Positions 1-6,249 are shown, numbered from the stretch's first letter. The stretch: DNA of 8,625 nt from an uncultured Clostridia bacterium (GCA_947600345.1 CANQGC010000114.1:1-8625), one strand, 5' to 3'. Notes: a model not told the origin generated them from the sequence alone. Translations and numbers: made by a program.

Positions 1-1
1 C

Positions 2-52
2 CTTGCATTAGCTGTGAAAATCAGAAAAGCTATAAAAAAGGAGGTATTGTAA
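2..52 (+). CDS. 3' end of an unidentified upstream gene (possibly agrB-like)
   Basis: An open frame enters the window and ends with TAA at 50-52, giving the C-terminal residues LALAVKIRKAIKKEVL. The tail is lysine-rich after a short hydrophobic piece. The Shine-Dalgarno of the next ORF (AAGGAGG, ending at 44) lies inside this frame and the stop overlaps the next ATG (TAATG), the usual sign of translational coupling. Too little is present to name the protein. An AgrB-type membrane peptidase is only suggested by the small peptide ORF that follows. The base composition is clearly more AT-rich than the rest of the window. Confidence 0.35.
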   Translation, partial: LALAVKIRKAIKKEVL

Positions 53-117
53 TGAAACATAATGTTAAAAAAATTTTCGCTCTCTTAATATCACTAAATT
101 CGTCCGTCTGCGTATGA
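52..117 (+). pseudogene. 21-residue ORF resembling a truncated AgrD-type autoinducing peptide precursor
   Basis: ATG at 52 sits 7 nt after GGAGG (40-44). The peptide begins MKHNVKKIFALLISL and ends NSSVCV before TGA at 115-117. A lysine-rich amphipathic start, a hydrophobic core and a small-residue stretch leading to a cysteine resemble clostridial cyclic-lactone autoinducer precursors (AgrD family). In that family the cysteine is followed by bulky residues and an acidic, proline-containing tail needed for processing. Here translation stops one residue after the cysteine, inside the left arm of a large inverted repeat, so the product should be non-functional if the identification is right. 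The same shape would also fit a truncated signal peptide or a short leader peptide. The one-base overlap with the upstream frame supports real translation. Confidence 0.35.
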
Positions 118-143
118 TATAATCATATCACACGCGGACGGAT
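102..143. promoter_or_regulatory. 40-bp inverted repeat around the MFS promoter, candidate operator
   Basis: Arms 103-120 and 125-142 are complementary over 18 positions, with one G-T wobble (109/136) and one A-C mismatch (114/131), around a four-base centre AATC. The left arm begins TCCGTCTGCG and the right arm ends CGCGGACGGA. No T-run follows on the plus strand, so it does not look like an intrinsic terminator. Its centre is a -10 element, which is where dimeric repressors often bind, so I infer an operator controlling the downstream transporter. An RNA hairpin role for the upstream frame remains possible. Confidence 0.5.
115..123 (+). promoter_or_regulatory. Extended -10 promoter for the MFS gene
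   Basis: TGATATAAT has a consensus TATAAT at 118-123 and the TG of an extended -10. The best -35 at 17 bp spacing is the poor TAAATT (95-100), which an extended -10 can tolerate. Transcription would start near 130, inside the right arm of the inverted repeat, leaving a leader of about 60 nt before the ATG at 192. Confidence 0.55.
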
Positions 144-191
144 ACTTGCAAGCCGAACCGCAATTTACGCGCAAAGGAGACAAAACCCGAG

Positions 192-1418
192 ATGAATCGC
201 GCCGAGAAAACGAAGGCCGGTGTTCCGCAAAAGCGCTACGACCGCACCATGCGCTCCTGCTTTGCCAGCTACGTCGTGCAGGCGGTGGTCAACAACTTCG
301 CGCCGCTGCTGTTCGTGACCTTTCACGAGCGCTTCGGCATACCGCTTTCGAAGATCACGCTGCTGGTGACGTTCAACTTCCTGCTGCAGCTCTTGATCGA
401 CGCGGCGTCGGTCAAGTTCCTGGACCGCATCGGCTACCGCGCCGCGGCGGTGCTGGCGAACGTTTGCGCCGGCGTCGGGCTCGCGATGCTGGCGATCCTG
501 CCGGGGCGCACGGCCGACCCCTTCGCCGCGCTGCTGATCGCCGTGACGGTGATGGCGCTGGGCGGGGGACTGCTGGAGGTCGTCATCAGCCCCATCGTCG
601 AGGCCTGCCCCTCCGACGGCAAGGAGCGGGCGATGAGCATGCTCCACTCCTTCTACTGCTGGGGCCACGTGGGCGTGGTGCTGCTCTCCACGCTGTTCTT
701 CGCCGCCTTCGGCCTGGACAACTGGCGGATCATGGCGGGCATATGGGCGGCGCTGCCGCTGGTCGTGGCGGTCTCGTTCCTGAACGTGCCCATCGAGCGG
801 CTGCTGGGCGAGGGCGAGCGGGGCATGCGCCTGGCGGAGCTGGCGAAGTCGAAGGTGTTCTGGCTGATGTTCGCGGCGATGCTGTGCAGCGGCGCGGGCG
901 AGCAGAGCGTGAGCCAGTGGGCCTCGGTGCTGGCGGAGAAGGGCCTGGGCGTCAGCAAGGCGCTGGGCGACCTGACGGGCCCGATGCTCTTTGCCATCTG
1001 CATGGGCATGGCGCGGCTGCTCTACGGCAAGTTTGGTGACCGCATCCCGCTGCGCAGCTTCATGCTGGGCAGCTGCGGGCTGTGCGTGTTCGCCTATCTG
1101 GTGATCGGACTCGCGCCCGTGCCGGCGCTGGGCCTGATCGGCTGCGGCATCTGCGGCTTCTCGGTGGGCATCTTCTGGCCGGGCACGCTGAGCCTGACCT
1201 CGGCGGCGCTGCCCCGGGGCGGCACGGCGCTGTTCTGCCTGCTGGCGCTGGCGGGGGATCTGGGCTGCTCGGCCGGGCCGACGCTGGCGGGCATGGTCTC
1301 CAGCGCCTTCGGCGACAACATCCGCATGGGCATACTCGCCGCCGTGCTCTTCCCGGCGCTGCTGATGCTCTGCATCTGGCGCCAAAAGCGCGTCGTCGCG
1401 CGCGAGCGGGGGAAGTAG
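192..1418 (+). CDS. Major facilitator superfamily transporter, possibly FHS/sugar-permease-like
   Basis: A 408-residue integral membrane protein with about 12 hydrophobic segments, the normal size for a single-unit MFS permease acting at the cytoplasmic membrane. The loop after the second segment carries a motif-A-like DRIGYRAAA (78-86), and the equivalent loop of the second half has GKFGDRIP (279-286). A segment with HSFYCWGHVGV (152-162) and the later GDLGCSAGP (355-363) resemble the fucose/glucose-permease (FHS) branch, but substrate cannot be read from sequence. AAAGGAG at 173-179 lies 12 nt before the chosen ATG, a slightly long spacing; the next in-frame ATG (249) has no comparable site. 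It seems to be a single-gene unit, because the next gene has its own promoter 14 nt beyond the stop. Expression is probably controlled through the palindrome at 102-143. An efflux role is also possible. Confidence 0.85.
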   Translation: MNRAEKTKAGVPQKRYDRTMRSCFASYVVQAVVNNFAPLLFVTFHERFGIPLSKITLLVTFNFLLQLLIDAASVKFLDRIGYRAAAVLANVCAGVGLAMLAILPGRTADPFAALLIAVTVMALGGGLLEVVISPIVEACPSDGKERAMSMLHSFYCWGHVGVVLLSTLFFAAFGLDNWRIMAGIWAALPLVVAVSFLNVPIERLLGEGERGMRLAELAKSKVFWLMFAAMLCSGAGEQSVSQWASVLAEKGLGVSKALGDLTGPMLFAICMGMARLLYGKFGDRIPLRSFMLGSCGLCVFAYLVIGLAPVPALGLIGCGICGFSVGIFWPGTLSLTSAALPRGGTALFCLLALAGDLGCSAGPTLAGMVSSAFGDNIRMGILAAVLFPALLMLCIWRQKRVVARERGK

Positions 1419-1432
1419 AGCGGGCGCTGCGC

Positions 1433-1461
1433 TTGATTTGCCGGCCATCTTTGCGTATAAT
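1433..1461 (+). promoter_or_regulatory. Sigma-A type promoter for the nucleotidyltransferase gene
   Basis: TTGATT (1433-1438), a 17-bp spacer and a consensus TATAAT (1456-1461). Transcription would start near 1467, leaving a leader of only about 23 nt that contains the ribosome binding site AAGGGAG (1475-1481). Confidence 0.75.
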
Positions 1462-1489
1462 AGACTTATAGAAGAAGGGAGTGCTCTGG

Positions 1490-1795
1490 ATGCAGTCCTA
1501 TACGGTAGAAGCCATTCGGGATGCGCTTCGCCGCACGCCCATGGACGCGCGCGTGCGCAGGCTCGTGCTGTTTGGCTCCCACGCGAAGGGTACGGCAGCC
1601 GAGCGCTCCGACATCGACTTCTTTCTGGACAGCGGCGGAAGCATCACCGGCTTCGATTACTTTGCATTGAAGGCCACGCTGGAGGACGCCTTTCAGCGCG
1701 AGATCGATCTTCTGCCCGACGTGGACGTGCCGCCGGATTCGCAGATCGCAGGGGAGATTGCCAGGAACGGGGTGACGGTCTATGCCCGGCAGTGA
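1490..1795 (+). CDS. mntA: MntA-type minimal nucleotidyltransferase (antitoxin family)
   Basis: A 101-residue protein of the minimal nucleotidyltransferase (MNT) fold. The signature GSX10DXD is complete: G29-S30, ten residues, D41 and D43. A third acidic residue is available in EIDLL (D73). In characterised MntA/HepT systems such a protein transfers AMP to a tyrosine of the HEPN RNase HepT and so neutralises it. ATG 1490 is preferred over the in-frame GTG at 1481 because AAGGGAG (1475-1481) overlaps that GTG and stands 8 nt before the ATG. The gene overlaps the next frame by 14 nt, the normal arrangement of a MntA-HepT pair, but the partner is truncated. With the catalytic residues intact and a strong promoter, the protein is probably still made. 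It may be a relic antitoxin, or may act on another HEPN protein elsewhere in the genome. Family assignment is firm; the substrate is inferred. Confidence 0.85.
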   Translation: MQSYTVEAIRDALRRTPMDARVRRLVLFGSHAKGTAAERSDIDFFLDSGGSITGFDYFALKATLEDAFQREIDLLPDVDVPPDSQIAGEIARNGVTVYARQ

Positions 1796-1874
1796 GAAGA
1801 TCGTTCTTGAGAAGATGTTGAAATACTGCGGGGATGCCACGAAGTACGCGCGCGGCCGTTCCCGCGAGGAATAA
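1782..1874 (+). pseudogene. hepT: Truncated HEPN (HepT/DUF86-like) toxin, N-terminal stump
   Basis: ATG 1782 lies inside the end of the nucleotidyltransferase gene. The frame gives 30 residues starting MPGSEKIVLEKMLKYCGD and ends at TAA 1872-1874. The amphipathic helix, spacing and position after an MNT gene fit the first helix of a HepT-type HEPN protein, normally about 110-140 residues. The later helices and the RX4-6H RNase motif near the C terminus are absent. No other frame can restore them, because a terminator begins 2 nt after the stop and serA ends at 1924. I infer that the toxin body was deleted, or lost to a stop followed by erosion. The identification rests mostly on context. Confidence 0.6.
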
Positions 1875-1875
1875 A

Positions 1876-1913
1876 GAGAAGCCGGGCGGACCGATCGGTC
1901 CGCCCGGCTTCTT
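1876..1913. terminator. Bidirectional intrinsic terminator between hepT stump and serA
   Basis: A perfect 15-bp stem (1878-1892 with 1897-1911) encloses the tetraloop GATC. Read on the minus strand the stem is followed by TCTTTATT, a good U-rich tail for the serC-serA transcript, whose last gene ends 11 nt away. On the plus strand the tail is short (TTGCG), so termination of the nucleotidyltransferase unit should be weaker. Confidence 0.85.
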
Positions 1914-1923
1914 GCGCGCATGC

Positions 1924-3093
1924 TTACGGCATCAGCAGCCTCGCCTTGTACATGGTGTCCAGCTTGCTCAGCTTGTCGACCAGGCGCTGGCTGGGGGCGT
2001 GGCCCACGTCGACGACGGTGTAGGCGTAGCCGCCGCGGGAGACGTTGATCATGTTCTCGATGTTCAGGGCCTCCTCGCTCAGCACCTTCGTGATCGAGCC
2101 GATGACGTTGGGCACGTTCTGATGCAAGAGCGCGATGCGCGGCACCGTCAGCCTGCCCAGCTTGCAGTTCGGGAAGTTCACGGAGTTCACGATGCTGCCG
2201 TAGCGGATGTAGTCGTTCACCTGCTGCGCCACCATGCGCACGCAGTTGTCCTCGCTCTCCGGCGTGGACGCGCCCAGGTGGGGGGTCAGGATCGCGCCCC
2301 TCTGGCCGATGAGAGATGCGCAGGGGAAGTCGGTCACGTACACGCGCAATTTGTCCGCGTCGAGCGCCGCCTTTACGGCATCCAGGTTCACCAGGCCGTC
2401 GCGGGCGAAGTTGAGGAGCGCCGCGCTGGGCTTCATCTTGGCGATGGCCGCCGCGTCGATCATATCCCGGGTGGAATCCATCAGCGGCACGTGCACGGTG
2501 ATGTAGTCGCTGCGCATCAGCACGTCGTCCAGCTCGGCGCTGTGCTCCACCGCGCGGGAGAGCTTCCAGGCGTGCTCGATGGAGATGAAGGGGTCGTAGC
2601 CCAGCACGTTCATGCCCAGCGCCACGGCGGCGTTGGCCACCTGCACGCCGATGGCGCCCAGGCCCACCACGCCCAGCGTCTTGCCGGCGAGCTCCGGACC
2701 GACGAACTGCTTCTTGCCGGCCTCCACCTGCTTCTCGACGGAGACCTCGCCGTCGCTCAGGTTCCGGCACCACTCGATGCCCTCGGCGATCTTGCGGCTG
2801 GCCAGCAGCAGGCCCGCGATCACCAGCTCCTTGACGGCGTTGGCGTTCGCGCCCGGGCTGTTGAAGGCCACGATGCCCGCCCTGGCGAACTCGTCCAGCG
2901 GCAGGTTGTTCACGCCCGCGCCCGCGCGCGCTACGCAGAGCAGGTTTTCCTCCGGCGCGTAGCCGTGCATGTCGGCACTGCGCACCAGTATGGCGTCGGG
3001 ATGCTCGACCTCCGCGCCCACGGCGTAGTCCTCCGCGCGCAGTATGTCCTGATAGACCGGGGAGATGGAATTCAAAGTCTTTACGTTATACAT
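1924..3093 (-). CDS. serA: D-3-phosphoglycerate dehydrogenase, short ACT-domain form
   Basis: Catalyses NAD-dependent oxidation of 3-phosphoglycerate to 3-phosphohydroxypyruvate, the entry step of serine synthesis in the cytosol. The 389-residue protein has a substrate-binding part split around the NAD-binding domain, a Rossmann GLGAIG (144-149), the active-site arginine in NFARDG (R231) and the histidine in PHLGAST (H272). A single ACT domain fills about 318-389 and probably binds serine for feedback control. Two departures from the E. coli type stand out: NFARDG replaces the usual ARGG, and the DVFxxEP segment holding the catalytic glutamate is replaced by VTDFPCAS (253-260), with a shorter loop before the histidine. 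I believe this is a clade feature of clostridial and Bacteroides-type SerA rather than damage. The ATG abuts the serC stop (TAAATG), and CGGAG about 9 nt upstream, inside serC, is the ribosome site, so the two genes are translationally linked. Confidence 0.93.
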   Translation of the reverse strand: MYNVKTLNSISPVYQDILRAEDYAVGAEVEHPDAILVRSADMHGYAPEENLLCVARAGAGVNNLPLDEFARAGIVAFNSPGANANAVKELVIAGLLLASRKIAEGIEWCRNLSDGEVSVEKQVEAGKKQFVGPELAGKTLGVVGLGAIGVQVANAAVALGMNVLGYDPFISIEHAWKLSRAVEHSAELDDVLMRSDYITVHVPLMDSTRDMIDAAAIAKMKPSAALLNFARDGLVNLDAVKAALDADKLRVYVTDFPCASLIGQRGAILTPHLGASTPESEDNCVRMVAQQVNDYIRYGSIVNSVNFPNCKLGRLTVPRIALLHQNVPNVIGSITKVLSEEALNIENMINVSRGGYAYTVVDVGHAPSQRLVDKLSKLDTMYKARLLMP

Positions 3094-4176
3094 TTACTTG
3101 TGCTCCGTTTCAAAGTCCTTCATGAAGTTGACCAGCGCTCGCACGCCCTCGATGGGCATGGCGTTGTAGATGCTGGCGCGGATGCCGCCCACCAGGCGGT
3201 GGCCCTTGAGGTTCGCCAGGCCGCGGGTCGCGGCCTCCTTTACGAACGCCGCGTCGGTGTCGGGGTCCGGCGTGGTGAAGGTCACGTTCATGCGGCTGCG
3301 GCTGGCGGGCTCCGCCGTGGGGCGGTAGAACGCGCTCTCGTCCAGCAGATCGTAGAGCAGGTTCGCCTTCTCGATGTTCACCTTCTCGATGGCCGCCGCG
3401 CCGCCCTGCTTCTTCAGCCAGTCCAGGCACAGCCCGCACATGTAGATGGCGTAGGTGGGCGGGGTGTTGAGCATGGAGCCCTTCTCGGCCATCACCGTCC
3501 AGTCCAGCACCTTCGGGCAGAACGGCCGGGCGTGGCCCAGCAGGTCCTTCCGCACGATCACCAGCGTCACGCCCGCCGGGCCGATGTTCTTCTGGGCCCC
3601 AGCGTAGATGACGCCGAAGCGCCGCACGTCGTAGACCTCCGAGAGGATGTTCGACGACATGTCCGCCACCAGCGGAACCCTGCCCGTCTCTGGCAGCGAC
3701 GAATAGCGCGTGCCGTAGATGGTGTTGTTCGTCGTGATGTAGAAGTAGTCCGCGTCCGGGTTGAAGTCCGCGACGCTCCACTTCGGAATGAAGCGATAGT
3801 TCTCCTCCCGGGAAGAGGCCACGCAGCGGATGTCGCCGTACTTTTTCGCCTCGACCAATGCGCCGTGGGCGAAGTTGCCGCTGTCGATGTAGTCCGCGCT
3901 GCCGCCCTCGCGCAGCAGGTTCATCGGGACCGCCGCGAACTGGCCGGTGGCGCCGCCCTGCAACAGCAGCACCTCGTAGTCCTCGGGCACGCCCATCAGC
4001 TCGCGTACGAGCGCGACGGTGCGGTCGAATATCTCCTGGTAGGGCTTGGAGCGGTGGCTCATCTCCATCACGGACATGCCCGTGCCGTTGTAGTTGAGCA
4101 TTTCCCGGGCGGCCGTCTGAAGCGCCTCCTCGGGCATCGTCGCCGGTCCCGGCGCGAAGTTGTACACGCGATCCAT
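3094..4176 (-). CDS. serC: Phosphoserine aminotransferase
   Basis: PLP-dependent class V aminotransferase converting 3-phosphohydroxypyruvate and glutamate to phosphoserine and 2-oxoglutarate, the second step of serine synthesis; the family also serves pyridoxal phosphate synthesis in some bacteria. The 360-residue length is exactly typical. Visible landmarks are NFAPGPA near the N terminus, HRSK (41-44), GGATGQF (74-80), TNNTIYGT (149-156), the PLP-binding lysine K196 in AGAQKNIGPAG, and GGIRASIYNAMP near 330-341. I chose the ATG at 4176 (MDRVYNFAPGP) rather than an upstream ATG at 4239. AGGGGGAAGG lies just before 4176, the family begins here, and the longer form would start upstream of the likely transcription start. 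It is the first gene of a serC-serA operon. No serB is present in the window. Confidence 0.95.
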   Translation of the reverse strand: MDRVYNFAPGPATMPEEALQTAAREMLNYNGTGMSVMEMSHRSKPYQEIFDRTVALVRELMGVPEDYEVLLLQGGATGQFAAVPMNLLREGGSADYIDSGNFAHGALVEAKKYGDIRCVASSREENYRFIPKWSVADFNPDADYFYITTNNTIYGTRYSSLPETGRVPLVADMSSNILSEVYDVRRFGVIYAGAQKNIGPAGVTLVIVRKDLLGHARPFCPKVLDWTVMAEKGSMLNTPPTYAIYMCGLCLDWLKKQGGAAAIEKVNIEKANLLYDLLDESAFYRPTAEPASRSRMNVTFTTPDPDTDAAFVKEAATRGLANLKGHRLVGGIRASIYNAMPIEGVRALVNFMKDFETEHK

Positions 4177-4210
4177 GCAAACCTTCCCCCTTGCGTTTTC
4201 CGTGCCTTCT

Positions 4211-4239
4211 ATTGTAGTTCCTTTTTCGCAAGGGCGCAA
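4211..4239 (-). promoter_or_regulatory. Promoter of the serC-serA operon
   Basis: On the minus strand TTGCGC (4239-4234), a 17-bp spacer and TACAAT (4216-4211). The start would fall near 4204, giving a leader of about 28 nt, too short for a riboswitch or T-box. Control, if any, would be at initiation or by feedback on SerA. Confidence 0.65.
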
Positions 4240-4292
4240 CCATATCCTGTTAAATCTCTGGTTCTCCGCAGGACACGAAAAATACAGGATTG

Positions 4293-4321
4293 TTTACAAA
4301 TCGCAAGGGATGTGATACAAT
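4293..4321 (+). promoter_or_regulatory. Strong promoter of the putative non-coding RNA
   Basis: TTTACA (4293-4298), exactly 17 bp, then TACAAT (4316-4321) preceded by TG at -14/-15 (TGATACAAT). This combines a good -35 and an extended -10, among the strongest promoter matches in the window. Start expected near 4328. It is divergent from the serC promoter, with the two -35 elements about 54 bp apart. Confidence 0.75.
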
Positions 4322-4327
4322 AATAGC

Positions 4328-4589
4328 GGAGACGAACCGAAGTAGAGAATGTGCTTCTACACGCCACGCGAATGGTAGAAAAGAGATGCGGGGACAGGCA
4401 CACCCGCCGGGGAGTCTCTTCATTGTACCAAAGAGGGTGCCGAGGTGGTAGATTTCGTCCCGACCACGCGCCGCTGGTATGACAGGAGGTTCTCCTCCGA
4501 GAGATGCAGGAGATAGGGACGCCTGCCGGCACCCGAGTGTTATAAATCAAACCGCCGTTGCGCAAGCGCGGCGGTTTGGTTGCGCTTTT
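4328..4589 (+). ncRNA. Putative structured RNA of about 260 nt, family not recognised
   Basis: Defined by its own promoter (4293-4321) and an intrinsic terminator (4548-4589), with no plausible protein between. Helices I can draw by eye are: 4342-4347 with 4355-4360 (loop of 7); GGTA 4374-4377 with TACC 4426-4429, closing AAGAGA 4381-4386 with TCTCTT 4415-4420, capped by GCGGG 4388-4392 with CCCGC 4403-4407; and the long-range GGGTGCCG 4435-4442 with CGGCACCC 4527-4534. The last encloses GTGGT 4445-4449 with ACCAC 4463-4467 and GGAGG 4485-4489 with CCTCC 4494-4498 on a TTCT tetraloop. So there are three domains before the terminator. murJ downstream has its own promoter and ribosome site, so this looks like a free-standing RNA, though a leader role with read-through into murJ is possible. 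I found no signature of SRP RNA, tmRNA, RNase P RNA, T-box or common riboswitches. The boundaries are predictions. Confidence 0.6.
4548..4589 (+). terminator. Intrinsic terminator ending the putative RNA
   Basis: CAAACCGCCG (4548-4557) pairs perfectly with CGGCGGTTTG (4569-4578) around an 11-nt loop that contains the palindrome TTGCGCAA. The tail GTTGCGCTTTT is only moderately T-rich, so some read-through toward murJ is possible. Confidence 0.7.
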
Positions 4590-4651
4590 GGCGCGATTGC
4601 GCCCCTCTCCGCAGTCTTTACATCCAGGGGATGGAATTCTTTGCCGGGCTG

Positions 4652-4690
4652 TGCTATACTCGTATCTGGAATACTTTCTTTTCTCGGAGG
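4652..4690 (+). promoter_or_regulatory. Promoter and ribosome binding site of murJ
   Basis: TGCTATACT (4652-4660) is an extended -10; the -35 region at 17 bp (TGGAAT, 4632-4637) is weak. A start near 4667 gives a leader of about 30 nt. CGGAGG ending at 4690 lies 8 nt before a TTG, which fixes that TTG as the murJ start. Confidence 0.55.
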
Positions 4691-4698
4691 TCCTTGCC

Positions 4699-6237
4699 TT
4701 GGCAAAGAAGGATAAGCTCATCAAGACGACCGCGATGGTGACGGTGGTCATCATACTCAGCAAGGTCTTCGGCCTGGCGCGGGACGTGCTCACCGCCGGT
4801 TACTTCGGCACCGGCATGGAGAACGACGCCTACGCCTCGGCCTATACGCTGTTCTACTTCCCGGTGCTGCTGTTCAACTCCTGCATCACGGCGACCATCG
4901 TGCCGCTGTTCGTGGAGGAGCGGGAGAAGTACAGCCTCAAGCACTCCAACCACTTCGCCAGCAACGCGCTGAACCTGTTCATCGTGGCGTCGCTGCTGAT
5001 CGCGGCGGTGATGTACGCCTTCTGCGAGCCCATCGTCAAGCTGATCTTCCAGTTCGACGAGGCGGGCATCGCGCTCACGGTGAAGCTCACGCGCATCATG
5101 ATGCTGGGCCTGGCGTTCAACATCGCCTCCATCGTGCTCTCCAGCCTGCTCAACGCCATGGAGAAGTTCATGGCGGCGCAGCTGACCGGCTTCCCGCTGA
5201 GCGTGGCGGTGATCGTATCGGTGGTGCTGTTTTCGAAGAAGATCGGCATCGAGTCCATCGCCTGGGGCGTCTGCGCGGCCAGCATACTCCAGGCGCTGAT
5301 CCTGATCCCCTTCCTGGCGGGCTGGTTTGAGTACCGCCCGGTGCTGGACATCCGGGACAAGCGCTTCCACCGCCTGCTCAAGCTGGCGGGCCCGGCGGTG
5401 CTCTCGATGGGCATCAGCGAGATCAACCACCTGATCGACCGCAGCCTGGCCTCCGGCCTGCCCACCGGCTCGATCTCGGCGATGAACTACGCCTACAAGC
5501 TGATCACCTTCCTGCTGGGCATATTGATGGTGCCGCTGACGACCATCATGTTCTCCCGCATGAGCAAGCAGGCCGTGGGCGAGAACAAATCTGCGATGCT
5601 CGAATCGCTGCGCCACAGCATCAAGCTGATCTCGCTGGTGGCGCTGCCCATCGTGGCCGTGGCGATGGTCATGAGCGAGGACGTGGTGCAGATGATCTAC
5701 ATGCGCGGAAGCTTCAACATGGATTCGGTGAAGCTCACCGGCGGCGTGCTGTTCTTCTACTTAATCGGCGTGATGGGCTTCGGTCTGCGCGACTTCATGA
5801 ACCGCAGCTTCCACGCCATTCAGGACACGCGCACGCCGTTCATGGTCGCCTGCCTGGTGGTGGGGCTGAACATCGTGCTGAATCTGATCCTGCGCATCTA
5901 CATGGGCGCGCGGGGCCTGGCGCTGGCCACGTCCATCGCCAGCTACTGCGGGCTGATCGTGATGTTCTTCCTGCTGCGCAAGCGGCTGGGTCTGCTGGGA
6001 TTTAAGCAGATCGCGCCGGAGATGGTCAAGATACTGATCTCCGCGCTGGGCTGCGCGGCGGTGTGCCTGCTGATGCGCGGCGTGGCGCCCGAGGGAAGCG
6101 GCACGCTGGGCGCGTTCGGGCGGCTCTGCGCCACCACGGCGGCGAGCTTCGTCGCCTACTTCGCGCTGTGCCTGGTCCTGCGCGTGAACACGATGAAGGA
6201 GCTGCTGGGCGGCCTGCTCGGCAGGGCGAAGGGATAA
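4699..6237 (+). CDS. murJ: MurJ/MviN lipid II flippase
   Basis: Moves lipid-linked peptidoglycan precursor (lipid II) across the cytoplasmic membrane; MOP exporter superfamily. The chosen TTG start gives 512 residues, the usual length, with about 14 hydrophobic segments. Upstream in-frame codons back to 4558 run through the RNA terminator and the promoter and do not look like protein. Family marks are the N-terminal SKVFGLARDV (21-30) with its charged R28-D29, the polar EINHLIDRSLAS (241-252) in the middle, and FHAIQDTRTPF (371-381), the characteristic DTxTP motif. It is the first gene of a probable murJ-ruvB-queA transcript: ruvB starts 12 nt after its stop with no terminator between. A general polysaccharide exporter of the same superfamily is less likely given these motifs. 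Confidence 0.93.
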   Translation: MAKKDKLIKTTAMVTVVIILSKVFGLARDVLTAGYFGTGMENDAYASAYTLFYFPVLLFNSCITATIVPLFVEEREKYSLKHSNHFASNALNLFIVASLLIAAVMYAFCEPIVKLIFQFDEAGIALTVKLTRIMMLGLAFNIASIVLSSLLNAMEKFMAAQLTGFPLSVAVIVSVVLFSKKIGIESIAWGVCAASILQALILIPFLAGWFEYRPVLDIRDKRFHRLLKLAGPAVLSMGISEINHLIDRSLASGLPTGSISAMNYAYKLITFLLGILMVPLTTIMFSRMSKQAVGENKSAMLESLRHSIKLISLVALPIVAVAMVMSEDVVQMIYMRGSFNMDSVKLTGGVLFFYLIGVMGFGLRDFMNRSFHAIQDTRTPFMVACLVVGLNIVLNLILRIYMGARGLALATSIASYCGLIVMFFLLRKRLGLLGFKQIAPEMVKILISALGCAAVCLLMRGVAPEGSGTLGAFGRLCATTAASFVAYFALCLVLRVNTMKELLGGLLGRAKG

Positions 6238-6249
6238 GGAGACAGATCC

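Noticed and set aside
4177..4239. 21-residue N-terminal extension of serC
   Set aside because: It overlaps the promoter elements, and the family start MDRVYNFAPGP at 4176 has its own purine-rich ribosome site.
1834..4323. 829-residue plus-strand frame opposite serA and serC
   Set aside because: Shadow of the minus-strand genes in GC-rich DNA; the translation is low-complexity His/Val/Arg/Ala-rich and matches no fold.
4349..4378. Nine-residue leader peptide MCFYTPREW in the putative RNA
   Set aside because: No ribosome binding site at proper spacing and no codon run suggesting attenuation.
4428..4450. T-box leader resembling AGGGTGG near GAGGGTGCCGAGGTGG
   Set aside because: The conserved AGGGTGGNACCGCG is not present, there is no antiterminator alternative to the 4548-4578 stem that I can draw, and the downstream gene (murJ) is not an amino-acid or tRNA-synthetase gene.
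4328..4545. SRP RNA, tmRNA, RNase P RNA, 6S RNA, lysine, c-di-AMP, cobalamin or TPP riboswitch
   Set aside because: The invariant segments I know for these (for example GGAAGCAGC of SRP, GAGGAAAGTCC of RNase P) are absent, and the fold is multi-domain rather than the single long rod of 6S RNA. This was done by eye; a covariance-model search would settle it.
4558..4698. Longer murJ reading frame starting at 4558
   Set aside because: It would start inside the RNA terminator and upstream of the likely promoter; the TTG at 4699 has an ideal ribosome site and matches the family N terminus.
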